DNA of 34,109 nt from Rhodoferax sp. (GTDB lineage Bacteria > Pseudomonadota > Gammaproteobacteria > Burkholderiales > Burkholderiaceae_C): assembly GCA_021738345.1 (NCBI GenBank), contig JAIPCE010000017.1, forward strand, positions 1 to 34,109, written 5' to 3'. Position numbers and translations under genes: made by a program. The notes beneath the pieces were generated by a model. The model saw only the letters and a program-made list of their open reading frames with translations. It was not told where the DNA came from and searched no databases. Within the stretch, counting starts at the first letter, position 1, and every line of letters begins with the position of its first letter. Positions 1 to 12,129 of the stretch are shown piece after piece.

Positions 1-287
1 AATCCATCGCGCTCAAGCGGTTCCTGACGCACGCCCTGTACAGACATCCGCAGGTAGTGCATAAGATGTCAGTGGCACAAGGGGTCGTCCGCGAATTGTT
101 TGCCCTGTACTGTGCCAATCCGCAAGAAATGCAGGCAGGATTCGCGGCGCGCATCGCGCAAAGCGACCGTCTGCCGCAGCAGCGGAGCCTGCAATCCCGG
201 GTGGTGGGTGACTATATTGCTGGCATGACGGACCGATTTGCCGCACGGGAACACACACGATTGACCGGAACCCGGGTGTTGGATTGA
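1..287 (+). CDS. dgt: Deoxyguanosinetriphosphate triphosphohydrolase-like protein, C-terminal part (start outside window)
   Basis: An open frame runs from the left edge (first complete codon at position 3) to TGA at 285-287, giving the last 94 residues. The text LKRFLTHALYRHPQV followed by VVRELFALY and the tail GDYIAGMTDRFAAREH matches the C-terminal helical part of HD-domain dGTPases, which hydrolyse dGTP to deoxyguanosine and triphosphate. The HD metal-binding residues lie upstream of the window and cannot be checked. An internal GTG at 57 is in frame but is not the start, because the homologous reading continues to the edge. In related Burkholderiales I recall dgt lying close to gltB; here several genes separate the two. 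The family call is confident; the exact substrate is not shown by this fragment. Confidence 0.8.
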   Translation, partial: SIALKRFLTHALYRHPQVVHKMSVAQGVVRELFALYCANPQEMQAGFAARIAQSDRLPQQRSLQSRVVGDYIAGMTDRFAAREHTRLTGTRVLD

Positions 288-337
288 GTTTCGGTCCCGG
301 CTTAAAATGAAGCCAACAGAGTCAATGTGGAGACGTC

Positions 338-985
338 GTGAGCTTTTTAAATCAGTTGAAGTCGCAAGCAAGTGCGTTGCAATCGCAGCAATCGGCGCAG
401 ACCCAGAGCGTCGAAGAAAATACCGCACACACCGAGCTTGCCAGCAAAACGGTCTGGTTGTATGTCTCTGAGTTGGCCAAGCAGCTCAACGTTATTGCAC
501 CAGACGGACCCAAATTGTCACTCGACGGAAAAACCCAGTGGCCCGCCATGCGGCTCACCGATTTTCGTGCCGATGCCCGAAAAAAACAGTTGCGCAGCAA
601 AGATGTCTATGACTACATCGCCATGGGGTGGCAAATGCTACCCAAGGACGGCCCGCCAGTGCCGGGTGCCGTGAGCGTCAATTTTCCGCCTGACCTGGAA
701 CGGGTCGAAAAGCGCTTGTCGTTTGGTTCCATCAAGCACGAACGTAAGGATGTGCGCCACCCTGAGAAAAACACTTTGCAGGCCATTCGGTTTGAATACC
801 TCACCCAGGCGCGCGGCAATGTGACCATCACGGCCGACCACGACAAGGGCCAACTCCTGTTTCGTCTGGCCAATACCGGGGGTTTTGAAATCCTGCAAAC
901 CACCGTCGCTGCGCAGCGTGTCAACACAGAGCTATTGGACGAAATGGCAAAAATGATCGTGGGTCAGCCAAGTCGGTTTTTATGA
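338..985 (+). CDS. Conserved-type hypothetical protein, 215 aa
   Basis: I do not recognise this family. The GTG start at 338 is preceded by GGAG at 329-332. The first 30 residues are rich in Gln, Ser and Ala (coiled-coil-like), followed by a mixed soluble sequence with no signal peptide and no membrane segment. A basic, charged middle (residues about 75-150) contains KKQLRSKDVYDYIAMGW and is followed by a strand-rich end. The stop overlaps the next start as ATGA (982-985), so it is translationally coupled to the DUF1415 gene and then to the methyltransferase. Codon use and base composition resemble the neighbours, so it is a real gene. The coupling suggests a shared process, but no function can be assigned. 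It is probably cytoplasmic. Confidence 0.75.
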   Translation: MSFLNQLKSQASALQSQQSAQTQSVEENTAHTELASKTVWLYVSELAKQLNVIAPDGPKLSLDGKTQWPAMRLTDFRADARKKQLRSKDVYDYIAMGWQMLPKDGPPVPGAVSVNFPPDLERVEKRLSFGSIKHERKDVRHPEKNTLQAIRFEYLTQARGNVTITADHDKGQLLFRLANTGGFEILQTTVAAQRVNTELLDEMAKMIVGQPSRFL

Positions 986-1566
986 CCTGGGCGGCGGACG
1001 ATGCCGACGCACTGGTCAAACACGACACCCGTAAGTGGCTGCAACGTGCGGTCATTGGTCTCAATCTGTGTCCGTTCGCCAAGTCCGTGGAGGTGAAGGG
1101 CCAGGTGCACTATGGCGTAAGCCATGCGGTGGGCTTTAGAGATCTGCTCCATGATTTAAAGACAGAGCTACACGACCTTCAGGCGGTCGATCCGGCGCAG
1201 CGCGACACCACCTTGTTGATTCTGCCCAATGGTTTTGCTGATTTTTTGGAGTTCAACGCACTGCTGCGCGAAGCAGACCGCATGCTTGGCAAATGGGGTT
1301 ACGACGGGGTGTTTCAAATTGCCAGCTTGCATCCTGGCTACCAGTTTGCCGGCACCGAAGCCGACGACATCACCAATTACACCAACCGCTCGCCCTATCC
1401 CACGCTGCATTTGCTGCGTGAAGCAAGCATTGACCGGGCGGTCAAGGCGTTTCCACATGCAGAGGCAATTTACGAGACCAATATGCACACCATGCGGCAA
1501 CTAGGTCTGCAGGGGTGGGAGAAATTGGGTGTCTGTGCCAATTTTAAGAGCACAAATTCGCTATGA
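982..1566 (+). CDS. DUF1415 family protein
   Basis: The 194-aa product fits the DUF1415 family, whose biochemical role is unknown. Visible signatures are VIGLNLCPFAKSV near residue 25, the TLLILPNG strand, QIASLHPGYQFAGTE in the middle, and NYTNRSPYPTLHLLREAS, the most typical block. The conserved Cys in NLCPF, the His in LHPGY and the HLLRE segment could form a metal or catalytic site, but this is inference. No signal peptide or membrane helix is seen. ATG at 982 overlaps the preceding stop by four bases, and its own stop (1564-1566) overlaps the ATG at 1563 of the methyltransferase gene. It is therefore the middle gene of a coupled three-gene unit. Confidence 0.85.
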   Translation: MTWAADDADALVKHDTRKWLQRAVIGLNLCPFAKSVEVKGQVHYGVSHAVGFRDLLHDLKTELHDLQAVDPAQRDTTLLILPNGFADFLEFNALLREADRMLGKWGYDGVFQIASLHPGYQFAGTEADDITNYTNRSPYPTLHLLREASIDRAVKAFPHAEAIYETNMHTMRQLGLQGWEKLGVCANFKSTNSL

Positions 1567-2507
1567 CCCGGCAAGTGCCGAAAAACAAGGCAGCGCTGCG
1601 CGAAAAATCGGGTGCAAGCAGCGTCGTCAACCCGCTTGCAGATGAAGTGCTAGCAGGGCAGTCGATTGAGCTTCTTAAAGAACTCCACATCCTGACCCGA
1701 GACGCCAAGCTCAACCAGGATTCGCGGCGCAAACTCAAGCAGGTGTACCACCTCTACCGTTTCATAGAGAAAATTTTGCAGGAGCTGGGGGAAGATCGCT
1801 CGGATGCTGCGCCGTGCTCTGACCCGCAAACAGGGCTGACCTTGGCAGACCACGGCGCTGGTAAGTCTTATCTCGGATTCATTTTGTACGATTTGTACTT
1901 CAAGTTTCAGCCGCTCTCGCACCTGTTTGGTGTAGAGACTCGCCCTGAATTGGTGCAAAAATCACGCGAGTTGGCGGCCAAATTGGGCTTCGAGCGCATG
2001 TCCTTTGTCAATCTGAGCGTGGCAGAGGCCTCTGAATCAGACGTATTGCCCAGGCACATCGATGTCGTCACCGCCTTGCACGCCTGTGACACCGCCACCG
2101 ACGACGCGATTCGCTTTGGTCTGCAAAAAGGAGCCCGTGCCATGGTGCTGGTGCCCTGTTGTCAGGCCGAGATTGCCCGCAGCCTGAACGCGCACAAGGC
2201 GCTCACCCTCAAGCGCACGCCGCTCGCCGAACTATGGCGACACCCCATGCACACACGCGAGTTTGGCAGTCAGATTACCAATGTATTGCGCTGCCTGTAC
2301 CTTGAGGCGCAGGGCTATCAGGTCTCGGTCACTGAATTGGTCGGCTGGGAGCACAGCATGAAAAATGAACTTATCATAGCCCGCAACATCCAACGCCCCA
2401 ACCGCCTGGCAGCCCGGCGGTTAATCGAGTTGTTGGACGAGTTTGGCTTGACCGAACTGCTTCATACCCGCTTTACATTGGCGGCTGACAATGCCTTGGT
2501 GCAATAG
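1563..2507 (+). CDS. Class I SAM-dependent methyltransferase (Methyltransf_32 / METTL25-like)
   Basis: The 314-aa soluble protein has a Rossmann-type methyltransferase signature. ADHGAGKSYLG (residues 95-105) is motif I for SAM binding, an acidic strand end at FGVETRPE (122-129) fits ribose binding, HACDTATDDA (173-182) lies at the motif IV position, and VPCCQAEI (197-204) is typical of the family. This arrangement resembles the Methyltransf_32 group that includes eukaryotic METTL25-type proteins. The usual DxGxGKGxL is altered here to DHGAGKSYL. The N-terminus (about 40-75) is helical and basic, perhaps a substrate- or RNA-contact part. The substrate is unknown. It is coupled to the DUF1415 gene by overlap, and a palindromic REP unit begins 33 bases after the stop. 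Confidence 0.75.
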   Translation: MTRQVPKNKAALREKSGASSVVNPLADEVLAGQSIELLKELHILTRDAKLNQDSRRKLKQVYHLYRFIEKILQELGEDRSDAAPCSDPQTGLTLADHGAGKSYLGFILYDLYFKFQPLSHLFGVETRPELVQKSRELAAKLGFERMSFVNLSVAEASESDVLPRHIDVVTALHACDTATDDAIRFGLQKGARAMVLVPCCQAEIARSLNAHKALTLKRTPLAELWRHPMHTREFGSQITNVLRCLYLEAQGYQVSVTELVGWEHSMKNELIIARNIQRPNRLAARRLIELLDEFGLTELLHTRFTLAADNALVQ

Positions 2508-2539
2508 CTGCGCAACAATGAACGGAAAAGTCTCTCAAC

Positions 2540-2610
2540 GTCATTCCCGCGAAGGCGGGAGTACATGGATTTGCATGCAGGCACTGGATTCCCGCCTTCG
2601 CGGGAATGAC
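2540..2610. repeat. REP/BIME-like double palindrome
   Basis: A perfect 21-base inverted repeat (2540-2560 and 2590-2610) surrounds a 29-base spacer. Each arm is itself a hairpin built on CCCGC-gaag-GCGGG and begins GTCATTCCCGCG. Two oppositely oriented REP units like this are the usual BIME layout. It lies 0.6 kb from a RAYT gene (3195-3899), the transposase class that mobilises REP sequences. It could also act as a terminator or mRNA stabiliser after the methyltransferase gene, because it sits 33 bases past that stop. Confidence 0.85.
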
Positions 2611-2664
2611 CCAGCGGCGAGTTTGGCAACATGTCGCGTGGCTGGGAGGTGAGTAGTTAGGTTT

Positions 2665-2688
2665 GGTTTTGGTTTTGGTTTTGGTTTT
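2665..2688 (+). repeat. GGTTTT hexanucleotide microsatellite (4 full copies)
   Basis: Four perfect GGTTTT units (2665-2670, 2671-2676, 2677-2682, 2683-2688) are preceded by a partial GTTT and followed by an extra T. The run ends 17 bases before the ATG of the SlyB-like gene and a few bases before its ribosome binding site (GGAG, 2695-2698). It therefore lies in the 5' leader or promoter. Such tracts can change length by replication slippage. Confidence 0.8.
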
Positions 2689-2705
2689 TGACTTTGGAGA
2701 TAGAT

Positions 2706-3176
2706 ATGAAACGAATTTTGAATGTGGGTTTTGCGGTGCTGATCGCCTCGGTCCTGGCAGCCTGTGCCAGCAGCAGCCCGGACGTCATTCAACGGGGCGA
2801 TGCACAACGCATGGCCAAGGTCGAAGACGGGGTGGTGCTGACTGTGCGGACCGTAGTGGTCGACGGCAGCCAGTCTGGCATTGGTGCCGCTGTGGGTGGT
2901 GTAGCGGGTGCTGTGGGCGGCTACAGCGGCAGTGGTGTGCAGCGCGAAGCACAGGTGCTGGGGATGCTGGTTGGCGTGGCGGGTGCTGCGGCGGGCAATG
3001 CCATTGAGCGACTGGCGACCCGCGAAGATGCCTATGAAATCCTGGTGCAACTGAAATCCGGCGACCGACGTGCCATTGTGCAGGGTAAGGGGGATGAAAT
3101 TTTTACGCCAGGTGATGCGGTGATTTTGGTCACCACAGGCGGCAAGGTACGTGTCACCAAGGCCCCCAAAAAATAA
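2706..3176 (+). CDS. slyB: SlyB-like outer-membrane lipoprotein with glycine-zipper region
   Basis: The 156-aa product begins with a lipoprotein signal: basic start MKR, a hydrophobic stretch, then the lipobox LAAC with the lipidated Cys at residue 20. Residues about 60-105 are rich in Gly and Ala (GAAVGGVAGAVGG pattern), a glycine-zipper segment as in SlyB/Pcp family proteins. The C-terminal part (115-150) has the small beta-domain pattern, including VQLKSGDRRAIVQ and FTPGDAVIL. The length matches SlyB (about 155 aa). ATG at 2706 was chosen because GGAG (2695-2698) lies at the right distance and the lipoprotein signal starts there; an in-frame TTG at 2688 falls inside the repeat tail. It is likely anchored in the outer membrane and involved in envelope integrity. 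The RAYT gene starts 18 bases downstream, so co-transcription is possible. Confidence 0.85.
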   Translation: MKRILNVGFAVLIASVLAACASSSPDVIQRGDAQRMAKVEDGVVLTVRTVVVDGSQSGIGAAVGGVAGAVGGYSGSGVQREAQVLGMLVGVAGAAAGNAIERLATREDAYEILVQLKSGDRRAIVQGKGDEIFTPGDAVILVTTGGKVRVTKAPKK

Positions 3177-3194
3177 GCCTGCTTCTTCTCAGCT

Positions 3195-3899
3195 TTGGCC
3201 CGATTACCACGACTCTCCTTACCCGGTGTCCCGCACCATGTGATACAGCGGGGAAACAACCGCCAGGCCATTTTTTTATCTGCCCAGGATCGGCAGTCGC
3301 TGCTGGGCTTGCTGGAAGACAATGCACAGAAGTTTGCGGTTGCCGTGCACGCCTATGTGCTGATGGACAACCATTTTCACCTGTTGGTCACACCCCAGAC
3401 CGACGCAGGCTTGCCCAGGATGATGCAGGCGATTGGTCGCAGCTATGTGCGTTACTTCAATGATCGCCAAAAACGCAGTGGCACCTTGTGGGAAGGGCGT
3501 TACAAGTCCACCCTGATCCAGACCGAGCGCTATCTGTTGGCCTGTATGGTCTATATCGACCTCAATCCCGTGCGTGCGGGCATGGTGGCTGCAGCACAAG
3601 ACTTTCCGTGGTCTAGCCACGGGCACTATGTCGGTCTGCGTTCGGACAAACTCATTACGCCACACCCCCTGATTTGGCAGCTCGGCAATACACCATTTGC
3701 CCGCGAAGCAGCTTACTCTGAAATGGTGCATGCAGGCATCAGCCCTGTGCAGCAGCAGGCCCCGACCGACGCGACCTTGCGCGGTTGGGCACTGGGAGAG
3801 CCCGAATTTGTGGCAGATTTACAAATGAAAACCCCTAGGCGTGTCAGCAAAGGGAGTGCAGGACGGCCTGTGAAACAACTAAAGTCGGCAAAAAAATGA
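3195..3899 (+). CDS. REP-associated tyrosine transposase (RAYT, Y1 HUH family)
   Basis: The 234-aa product is a full-length Y1-type transposase of the TnpA_REP/RAYT group. MARLPRLSLPGVPHHVIQRG is the classic start, followed by the HUH pair H60-F-H62 in MDNHFHLL. GTLWEGRYKS and the family hallmark YIDLNPVRAGMV follow, with Tyr113 the candidate nucleophile by position relative to the HUH. RAYTs are single-copy domesticated transposases that cut and join single-stranded REP hairpins and are not usually flanked by insertion-sequence ends. The basic C-terminus (about 195-234) may bind DNA. The start codon is TTG at 3195, with no strong ribosome binding site, 18 bases after the slyB stop. No frameshift or lost motif is visible, so it appears intact. 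REP pairs upstream and an 88-bp tandem repeat downstream accompany it. Confidence 0.92.
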   Translation: MARLPRLSLPGVPHHVIQRGNNRQAIFLSAQDRQSLLGLLEDNAQKFAVAVHAYVLMDNHFHLLVTPQTDAGLPRMMQAIGRSYVRYFNDRQKRSGTLWEGRYKSTLIQTERYLLACMVYIDLNPVRAGMVAAAQDFPWSSHGHYVGLRSDKLITPHPLIWQLGNTPFAREAAYSEMVHAGISPVQQQAPTDATLRGWALGEPEFVADLQMKTPRRVSKGSAGRPVKQLKSAKK

Positions 3900-3924
3900 G
3901 AATTATCGTTTTAAATTTGTTTTA

Positions 3925-4100
3925 CAATTTGCTATTATTTTTAATATGTCCCTAATTTTTCAAAAAATTGACATAAGGGCAATTAATTGGAATCTGACCC
4001 CAATTAAAGTTCCAATTTGCTATTATTTTTAATATGTCCCTAATTTTTCAAAAAATTGACAAAAGGGCAATTAATTGGAATCTGACCCCAATTAAAGTTC
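3925..4100. repeat. 88-bp direct tandem duplication
   Basis: Copy 1 spans 3925-4012 and copy 2 spans 4013-4100. They differ at a single base (T at 3974, A at 4062). The unit is much more AT-rich than the surroundings. It contains an 8-base inverted repeat TTAATTGG/CCAATTAA around AATCTGACC (3983-4007 in copy 1) and a second AT-rich hairpin (AATTTTT/AAAAATT). From memory, motifs like GGGGTCAGATTCC within AT-rich palindromes recur beside RAYT-type genes, so this is probably the RAYT-linked 3' element. Copy 2 ends directly at the predicted -35 box of gltB. Confidence 0.92.
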
Positions 4101-4129
4101 TTGGCACTTTTGTTGCATTGCAGTATTCT
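4101..4129 (+). promoter_or_regulatory. Candidate sigma-70 promoter of gltBD
   Basis: TTGGCA (4101-4106, five of six consensus bases) and TATTCT (4124-4129, four of six) are separated by exactly 17 bases. Transcription would start near 4136, leaving a short leader with the ribosome binding site AGGAG at 4151-4155 before the TTG start at 4162. The -35 box begins at the base after the tandem repeat ends. Confidence 0.5.
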
Positions 4130-4161
4130 CTGTGTCCACTGTCATTTTTTAGGAGTGCGCC

Positions 4162-8892
<4,731 letters not shown>

Positions 8893-8904
8893 AGGAACGA
8901 GATC

Positions 8905-10371
8905 ATGGGAAAAATTACTGGATTCATGGAGTTTGAGCGTGTCGAAGAGGGTTACAAGCCGGTTGGCGAAAGACTCAAACATTACAAGGAATTTGTGGTC
9001 GGGCTTGATGATGCCCAAGCCAATCGACAGGCCGCGCGCTGCATGGACTGCGGAACTCCGTTTTGCAACAACGGATGCCCGGTCAACAACATCATCCCGG
9101 ACTTCAACGATCTGGTCTACCGGGGCGATTGGAAAGCGGCCATAGACACGCTGCACAGCACCAACAATTTCCCCGAGTTCACCGGCCGCATTTGCCCGGC
9201 TCCCTGTGAAGCTGCCTGTACCCTCAACGTGAATGACGAGGCTGTTGGCATCAAGTCGATTGAACACGCGATCATCGACCGGGCATGGTCCGAGGGCTGG
9301 GTCACACCGCAAGTGGCGGCCGTAAAGACCGGAAAAAAAATCGCCGTCGTCGGGTCGGGACCGGCCGGTTTGGCGGCTGCGCAGCAGTTGGCACGCGCCG
9401 GGCACGCCGTGACATTGTTCGAGAAAAATGACCGGGTCGGCGGGCTGCTGCGCTACGGCATTCCCGACTTCAAGATGGAGAAGTCGCACATTGACCGCCG
9501 AGTGGAGCAGTTGCAGAAAGAGGGCGTTGTCATCCGTACCGGTGTGCTCGTGGGTGAATGGCCCAAAGACTCCAAAGTGACCAATTGGGCAAAAGAAACG
9601 GTTTCTGCGGCCCAGTTGCAAAAGGAATTTGATGCCGTACTGCTTACCGGGGGCTCGGAGCAATCGCGCGATTTGCCGGTGCCCGGGCGCGAGCTGTCCG
9701 GCATTCACTTTGCCATGGAATTCCTGCCCCAGCAAAACAAGGTCAATGCCGGCGACAAGTTAAAGGGACAACTGCGTGCCGACGGCAAGCATGTGATCGT
9801 CATCGGTGGTGGCGACACCGGTAGCGATTGCGTTGGTACCAGCAACCGCCACGGGGCTGCGAGTGTGACCCAGTTCGAGGTGATGCCCCAACCGCCGGCG
9901 GAAGAAAACCGCCCCATGACCTGGCCCTACTGGCCCATCAAATTGCGTACCAGTTCCAGCCACGACGAGGGCTGCACCCGAGAGTTTGCGATTTCCACCA
10001 AGGAATTCATTGGCGAAAAAGGCAAGCTCACCGGCCTTAAAACGGTCAAGGTGGAATGGAAAGACGGAAAAATGGTCGAGGTGGCGGGCTCTGAGCAGGT
10101 ACTGCGGGCCGACTTGGTGCTGCTGGCGATGGGCTTTGTCAACCCTGTGGCGACGGTGCTGGAGGCATTTGGCGTCGAAAAGGATGTCCGCGGCAATGCG
10201 AAAGCGCTCACCGAAGCGGCCAGCGCATACGCCACCAATGTGCCCAAAGTCTTCGCTGCGGGTGACATGCGCCGCGGTCAAAGCCTGGTGGTCTGGGCCA
10301 TCCGTGAGGGGCGACAGGCGGCTCGCGCGGTCGATGAGTTTCTCATGGGTAGTAGCCAACTGCCCAGATAA
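8905..10371 (+). CDS. gltD: Glutamate synthase (NADPH), small subunit
   Basis: The 488-aa flavoprotein passes electrons from NADPH through FAD and iron-sulfur clusters to GltB. N-terminal cysteines for two 4Fe-4S clusters are visible: Cys46, Cys49, Cys54, Cys58 ([13 protein letters not shown]) and Cys97, Cys101, Cys105 (CPAPCEAAC). The FAD-binding GSGPAG lies at residues 150-155 and the NADPH-binding GGGDTG at 301-306. A second FAD contact near the end reads [17 protein letters not shown]. The length is usual for the family. ATG at 8905 follows AAAGGAAC and lies 12 bases after the gltB stop, so the two form one operon. A hairpin with a short T tract follows at 10427-10449. Confidence 0.97.
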   Translation: MGKITGFMEFERVEEGYKPVGERLKHYKEFVVGLDDAQANRQAARCMDCGTPFCNNGCPVNNIIPDFNDLVYRGDWKAAIDTLHSTNNFPEFTGRICPAPCEAACTLNVNDEAVGIKSIEHAIIDRAWSEGWVTPQVAAVKTGKKIAVVGSGPAGLAAAQQLARAGHAVTLFEKNDRVGGLLRYGIPDFKMEKSHIDRRVEQLQKEGVVIRTGVLVGEWPKDSKVTNWAKETVSAAQLQKEFDAVLLTGGSEQSRDLPVPGRELSGIHFAMEFLPQQNKVNAGDKLKGQLRADGKHVIVIGGGDTGSDCVGTSNRHGAASVTQFEVMPQPPAEENRPMTWPYWPIKLRTSSSHDEGCTREFAISTKEFIGEKGKLTGLKTVKVEWKDGKMVEVAGSEQVLRADLVLLAMGFVNPVATVLEAFGVEKDVRGNAKALTEAASAYATNVPKVFAAGDMRRGQSLVVWAIREGRQAARAVDEFLMGSSQLPR

Positions 10372-10426
10372 AGGGCGGTTTTGCAGGGACGGCAATCAGG
10401 GTTTACCTGAATACCTTATCATCGGG

Positions 10427-10449
10427 AGCCGGGCGCAGTCCGGCTTTTT
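10427..10449 (+). terminator. Rho-independent terminator-like hairpin after gltD
   Basis: GCCGG (10428-10432) and CCGGC (10440-10444) pair around a 7-base loop and are followed by TTTTT (10445-10449). An A/T pair extends the stem at its base. It would end the gltBD transcript. It stops only three bases before the mlaF ATG at 10453, so it occupies the place where an mlaF ribosome binding site would normally be. Confidence 0.6.
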
Positions 10450-10452
10450 CCT

Positions 10453-11292
10453 ATGACATTGAACCCAGACTCCTCCCTCGTCGAATTGCGTAGCCTGACC
10501 TTTGGGTACGGGGAGCGCGTGATTCTTGACGACGTGTCTTTGCGCATTCCACGCGGCAAGGTGACGGCACTCATGGGGGCGTCGGGCGGGGGAAAGACCA
10601 CCATTCTGCGTTTGATTGGTGGTCAAAACCGGGCGCAAAGGGGTGAGTTGCTGTTTGATGGCCAAGACGTGACACGAATGGACCAGATGCAGCTCTATGC
10701 AGCGCGCAGGCGTATGGGAATGTTGTTTCAATTTGGCGCGCTATTTGCGGATCTGAGTGTGTTCGACAATGTAGCGTTTCCGTTGCGCGAACATACTTCC
10801 TTGCCCGAAGCGCTGGTGCGAGACATTGTCCTGATGAAGCTCAACGCGGTGGGCTTGCGCGGGGCCTGCCATCGCATGCCGAGTGAAATTTCGGGCGGCA
10901 TGGCCCGTCGTGTGGCACTTGCGCGTGCAATTGCGCTGGACCCTGAGTTGGTGATGTACGATGAACCATTTACCGGGCTGGATCCGATTTCTCTTGGAAC
11001 CGCCGCCCGCTTGATTCGCATGCTGAATGACTCCATGGGTCTGACCAGCATCTTTGTCTCACATGAACTGGAGCAAACTTTGGATATAGCCGACCATGTC
11101 ATTATCTTGGCCAACGGCAAGGTGGCAACTCAAGGGTCGCCAGACGAGGTGCGCCACACCACCGATCCTCTGGTGTACCAATATGTCAACGCACTGTCCG
11201 AGGGGCCGGTCAAGTTCCACTACCCTGGCGTGTCGGTCCTTGAAGATTTTGGCTTGCAGCGTGCCGCAAGCCTTGCTGGAGCCACCTCGTGA
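10453..11292 (+). CDS. mlaF: Phospholipid transport ABC ATPase MlaF
   Basis: The 279-aa ABC ATPase powers the inner-membrane MlaFEDB complex, which moves phospholipids between inner and outer membranes and keeps the outer leaflet asymmetric. Walker A is GASGGGKT (42-49), the signature is ISGGM (146-150) and Walker B is VMYDEPF (167-173), followed by TGLDP and the switch His in FVSHE. SGGMARRVALARA is typical of MlaF rather than of importers of small solutes. ATG at 10453 gives the standard N-terminus, but no Shine-Dalgarno sequence is visible because a terminator-like hairpin ends just before it. The stop overlaps the GTG of mlaE (11289), so the two are coupled. Confidence 0.95.
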   Translation: MTLNPDSSLVELRSLTFGYGERVILDDVSLRIPRGKVTALMGASGGGKTTILRLIGGQNRAQRGELLFDGQDVTRMDQMQLYAARRRMGMLFQFGALFADLSVFDNVAFPLREHTSLPEALVRDIVLMKLNAVGLRGACHRMPSEISGGMARRVALARAIALDPELVMYDEPFTGLDPISLGTAARLIRMLNDSMGLTSIFVSHELEQTLDIADHVIILANGKVATQGSPDEVRHTTDPLVYQYVNALSEGPVKFHYPGVSVLEDFGLQRAASLAGATS

Positions 11293-12071
11293 GTTGGTAT
11301 AAGCCGGCAGATGTCGGTTTCTCGACGCGCAAGTTTTTTGCTGATCTGGGTCACGCCGCCCGTCTGTTTTTTCGCTTGGTCGTGCTGTTTGTGCCCACCA
11401 TGCGGCGCTTTGGCCTGGTGCGCGATCAGATTCATTTTCTGGGCAACTTTTCGCTCGCGATCATCGCGGTATCGGGATTATTTGTCGGATTTGTGTTTGG
11501 CTTGCAGGGGTATTACACCCTGCAGCGCTATGGGTCTAGCGAAGCCCTCGGCTTGCTGGTTGCGCTGAGTCTGGTGCGTGAATTGGGTCCTGTGGTTACT
11601 GCACTGCTGTTTGCGGGGCGTGCCGGCACGTCGCTCACTGCCGAGATCGGCCTCATGAAAGCCGGCGAGCAAATCAGTGTGATGGAGATGATGGCGGTGG
11701 ACCCGATCGACCGCGTCCTGGCGCCCCGGTTCTGGGCCGGTGTCATCGCCATGCCTTTGCTGGCAGCCGTCTTTAGCGCGATGGGTGTCATTGGCGGCTG
11801 GATCGTGGGAGTTCTGATGATTGGTGTCGATGCCGGTTCGTTCTGGAGTCAGATTCAGGGTGGCGTGGATGTTTGGCAAGATGTCGGAAATGGCGTGCTG
11901 AAAAGCGTGGTGTTCGGATTTACCGTGACTTTTATCGCTTTGCTGCAAGGCTTTGATGCGCAAGCTACGCCCGAGGGAGTGGCTGCAGCCACAACCCGTA
12001 CCGTGGTCATGGCCTCGTTGTCGGTGCTGGGTCTGGACTTTATCCTGACCGCCATGATGTTTACGATCTGA
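11289..12071 (+). CDS. mlaE: Phospholipid transport permease MlaE
   Basis: The 260-aa inner-membrane permease belongs to the MlaE/DUF140 family. An N-terminal amphipathic region (1-50) is followed by hydrophobic segments near 53-75, 86-110, 150-180, 202-222 and 238-258. The family block LVRELGPVVTALLFAGRAGT lies at 95-114, and EIGLMKAGEQI (119-129) forms the coupling-helix region that contacts MlaF. The GTG start at 11289 overlaps the mlaF stop as GTGA. The predicted partners MlaF, MlaD and MlaB are all encoded in the same run. A 58-base gap precedes mlaD. Confidence 0.95.
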   Translation: MSWYKPADVGFSTRKFFADLGHAARLFFRLVVLFVPTMRRFGLVRDQIHFLGNFSLAIIAVSGLFVGFVFGLQGYYTLQRYGSSEALGLLVALSLVRELGPVVTALLFAGRAGTSLTAEIGLMKAGEQISVMEMMAVDPIDRVLAPRFWAGVIAMPLLAAVFSAMGVIGGWIVGVLMIGVDAGSFWSQIQGGVDVWQDVGNGVLKSVVFGFTVTFIALLQGFDAQATPEGVAAATTRTVVMASLSVLGLDFILTAMMFTI

Positions 12072-12129
12072 AATTGGGTGTAAGCGACCTTTGTGGCACG
12101 GTGGCGGAAATTAATAGTGAGGATGTTTG

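Noticed and set aside
3968..3996. TTGACA inside the 88-bp repeat as a promoter
   Set aside because: The -35 match is perfect but the base run 17 positions later (AATCTG) is a poor -10. The TTGGCA/TATTCT pair just downstream fits better.
3925..4100. CRISPR-like repeat array
   Set aside because: There are only two copies, directly abutting with no spacer, and no cas genes. It is a simple tandem duplication.
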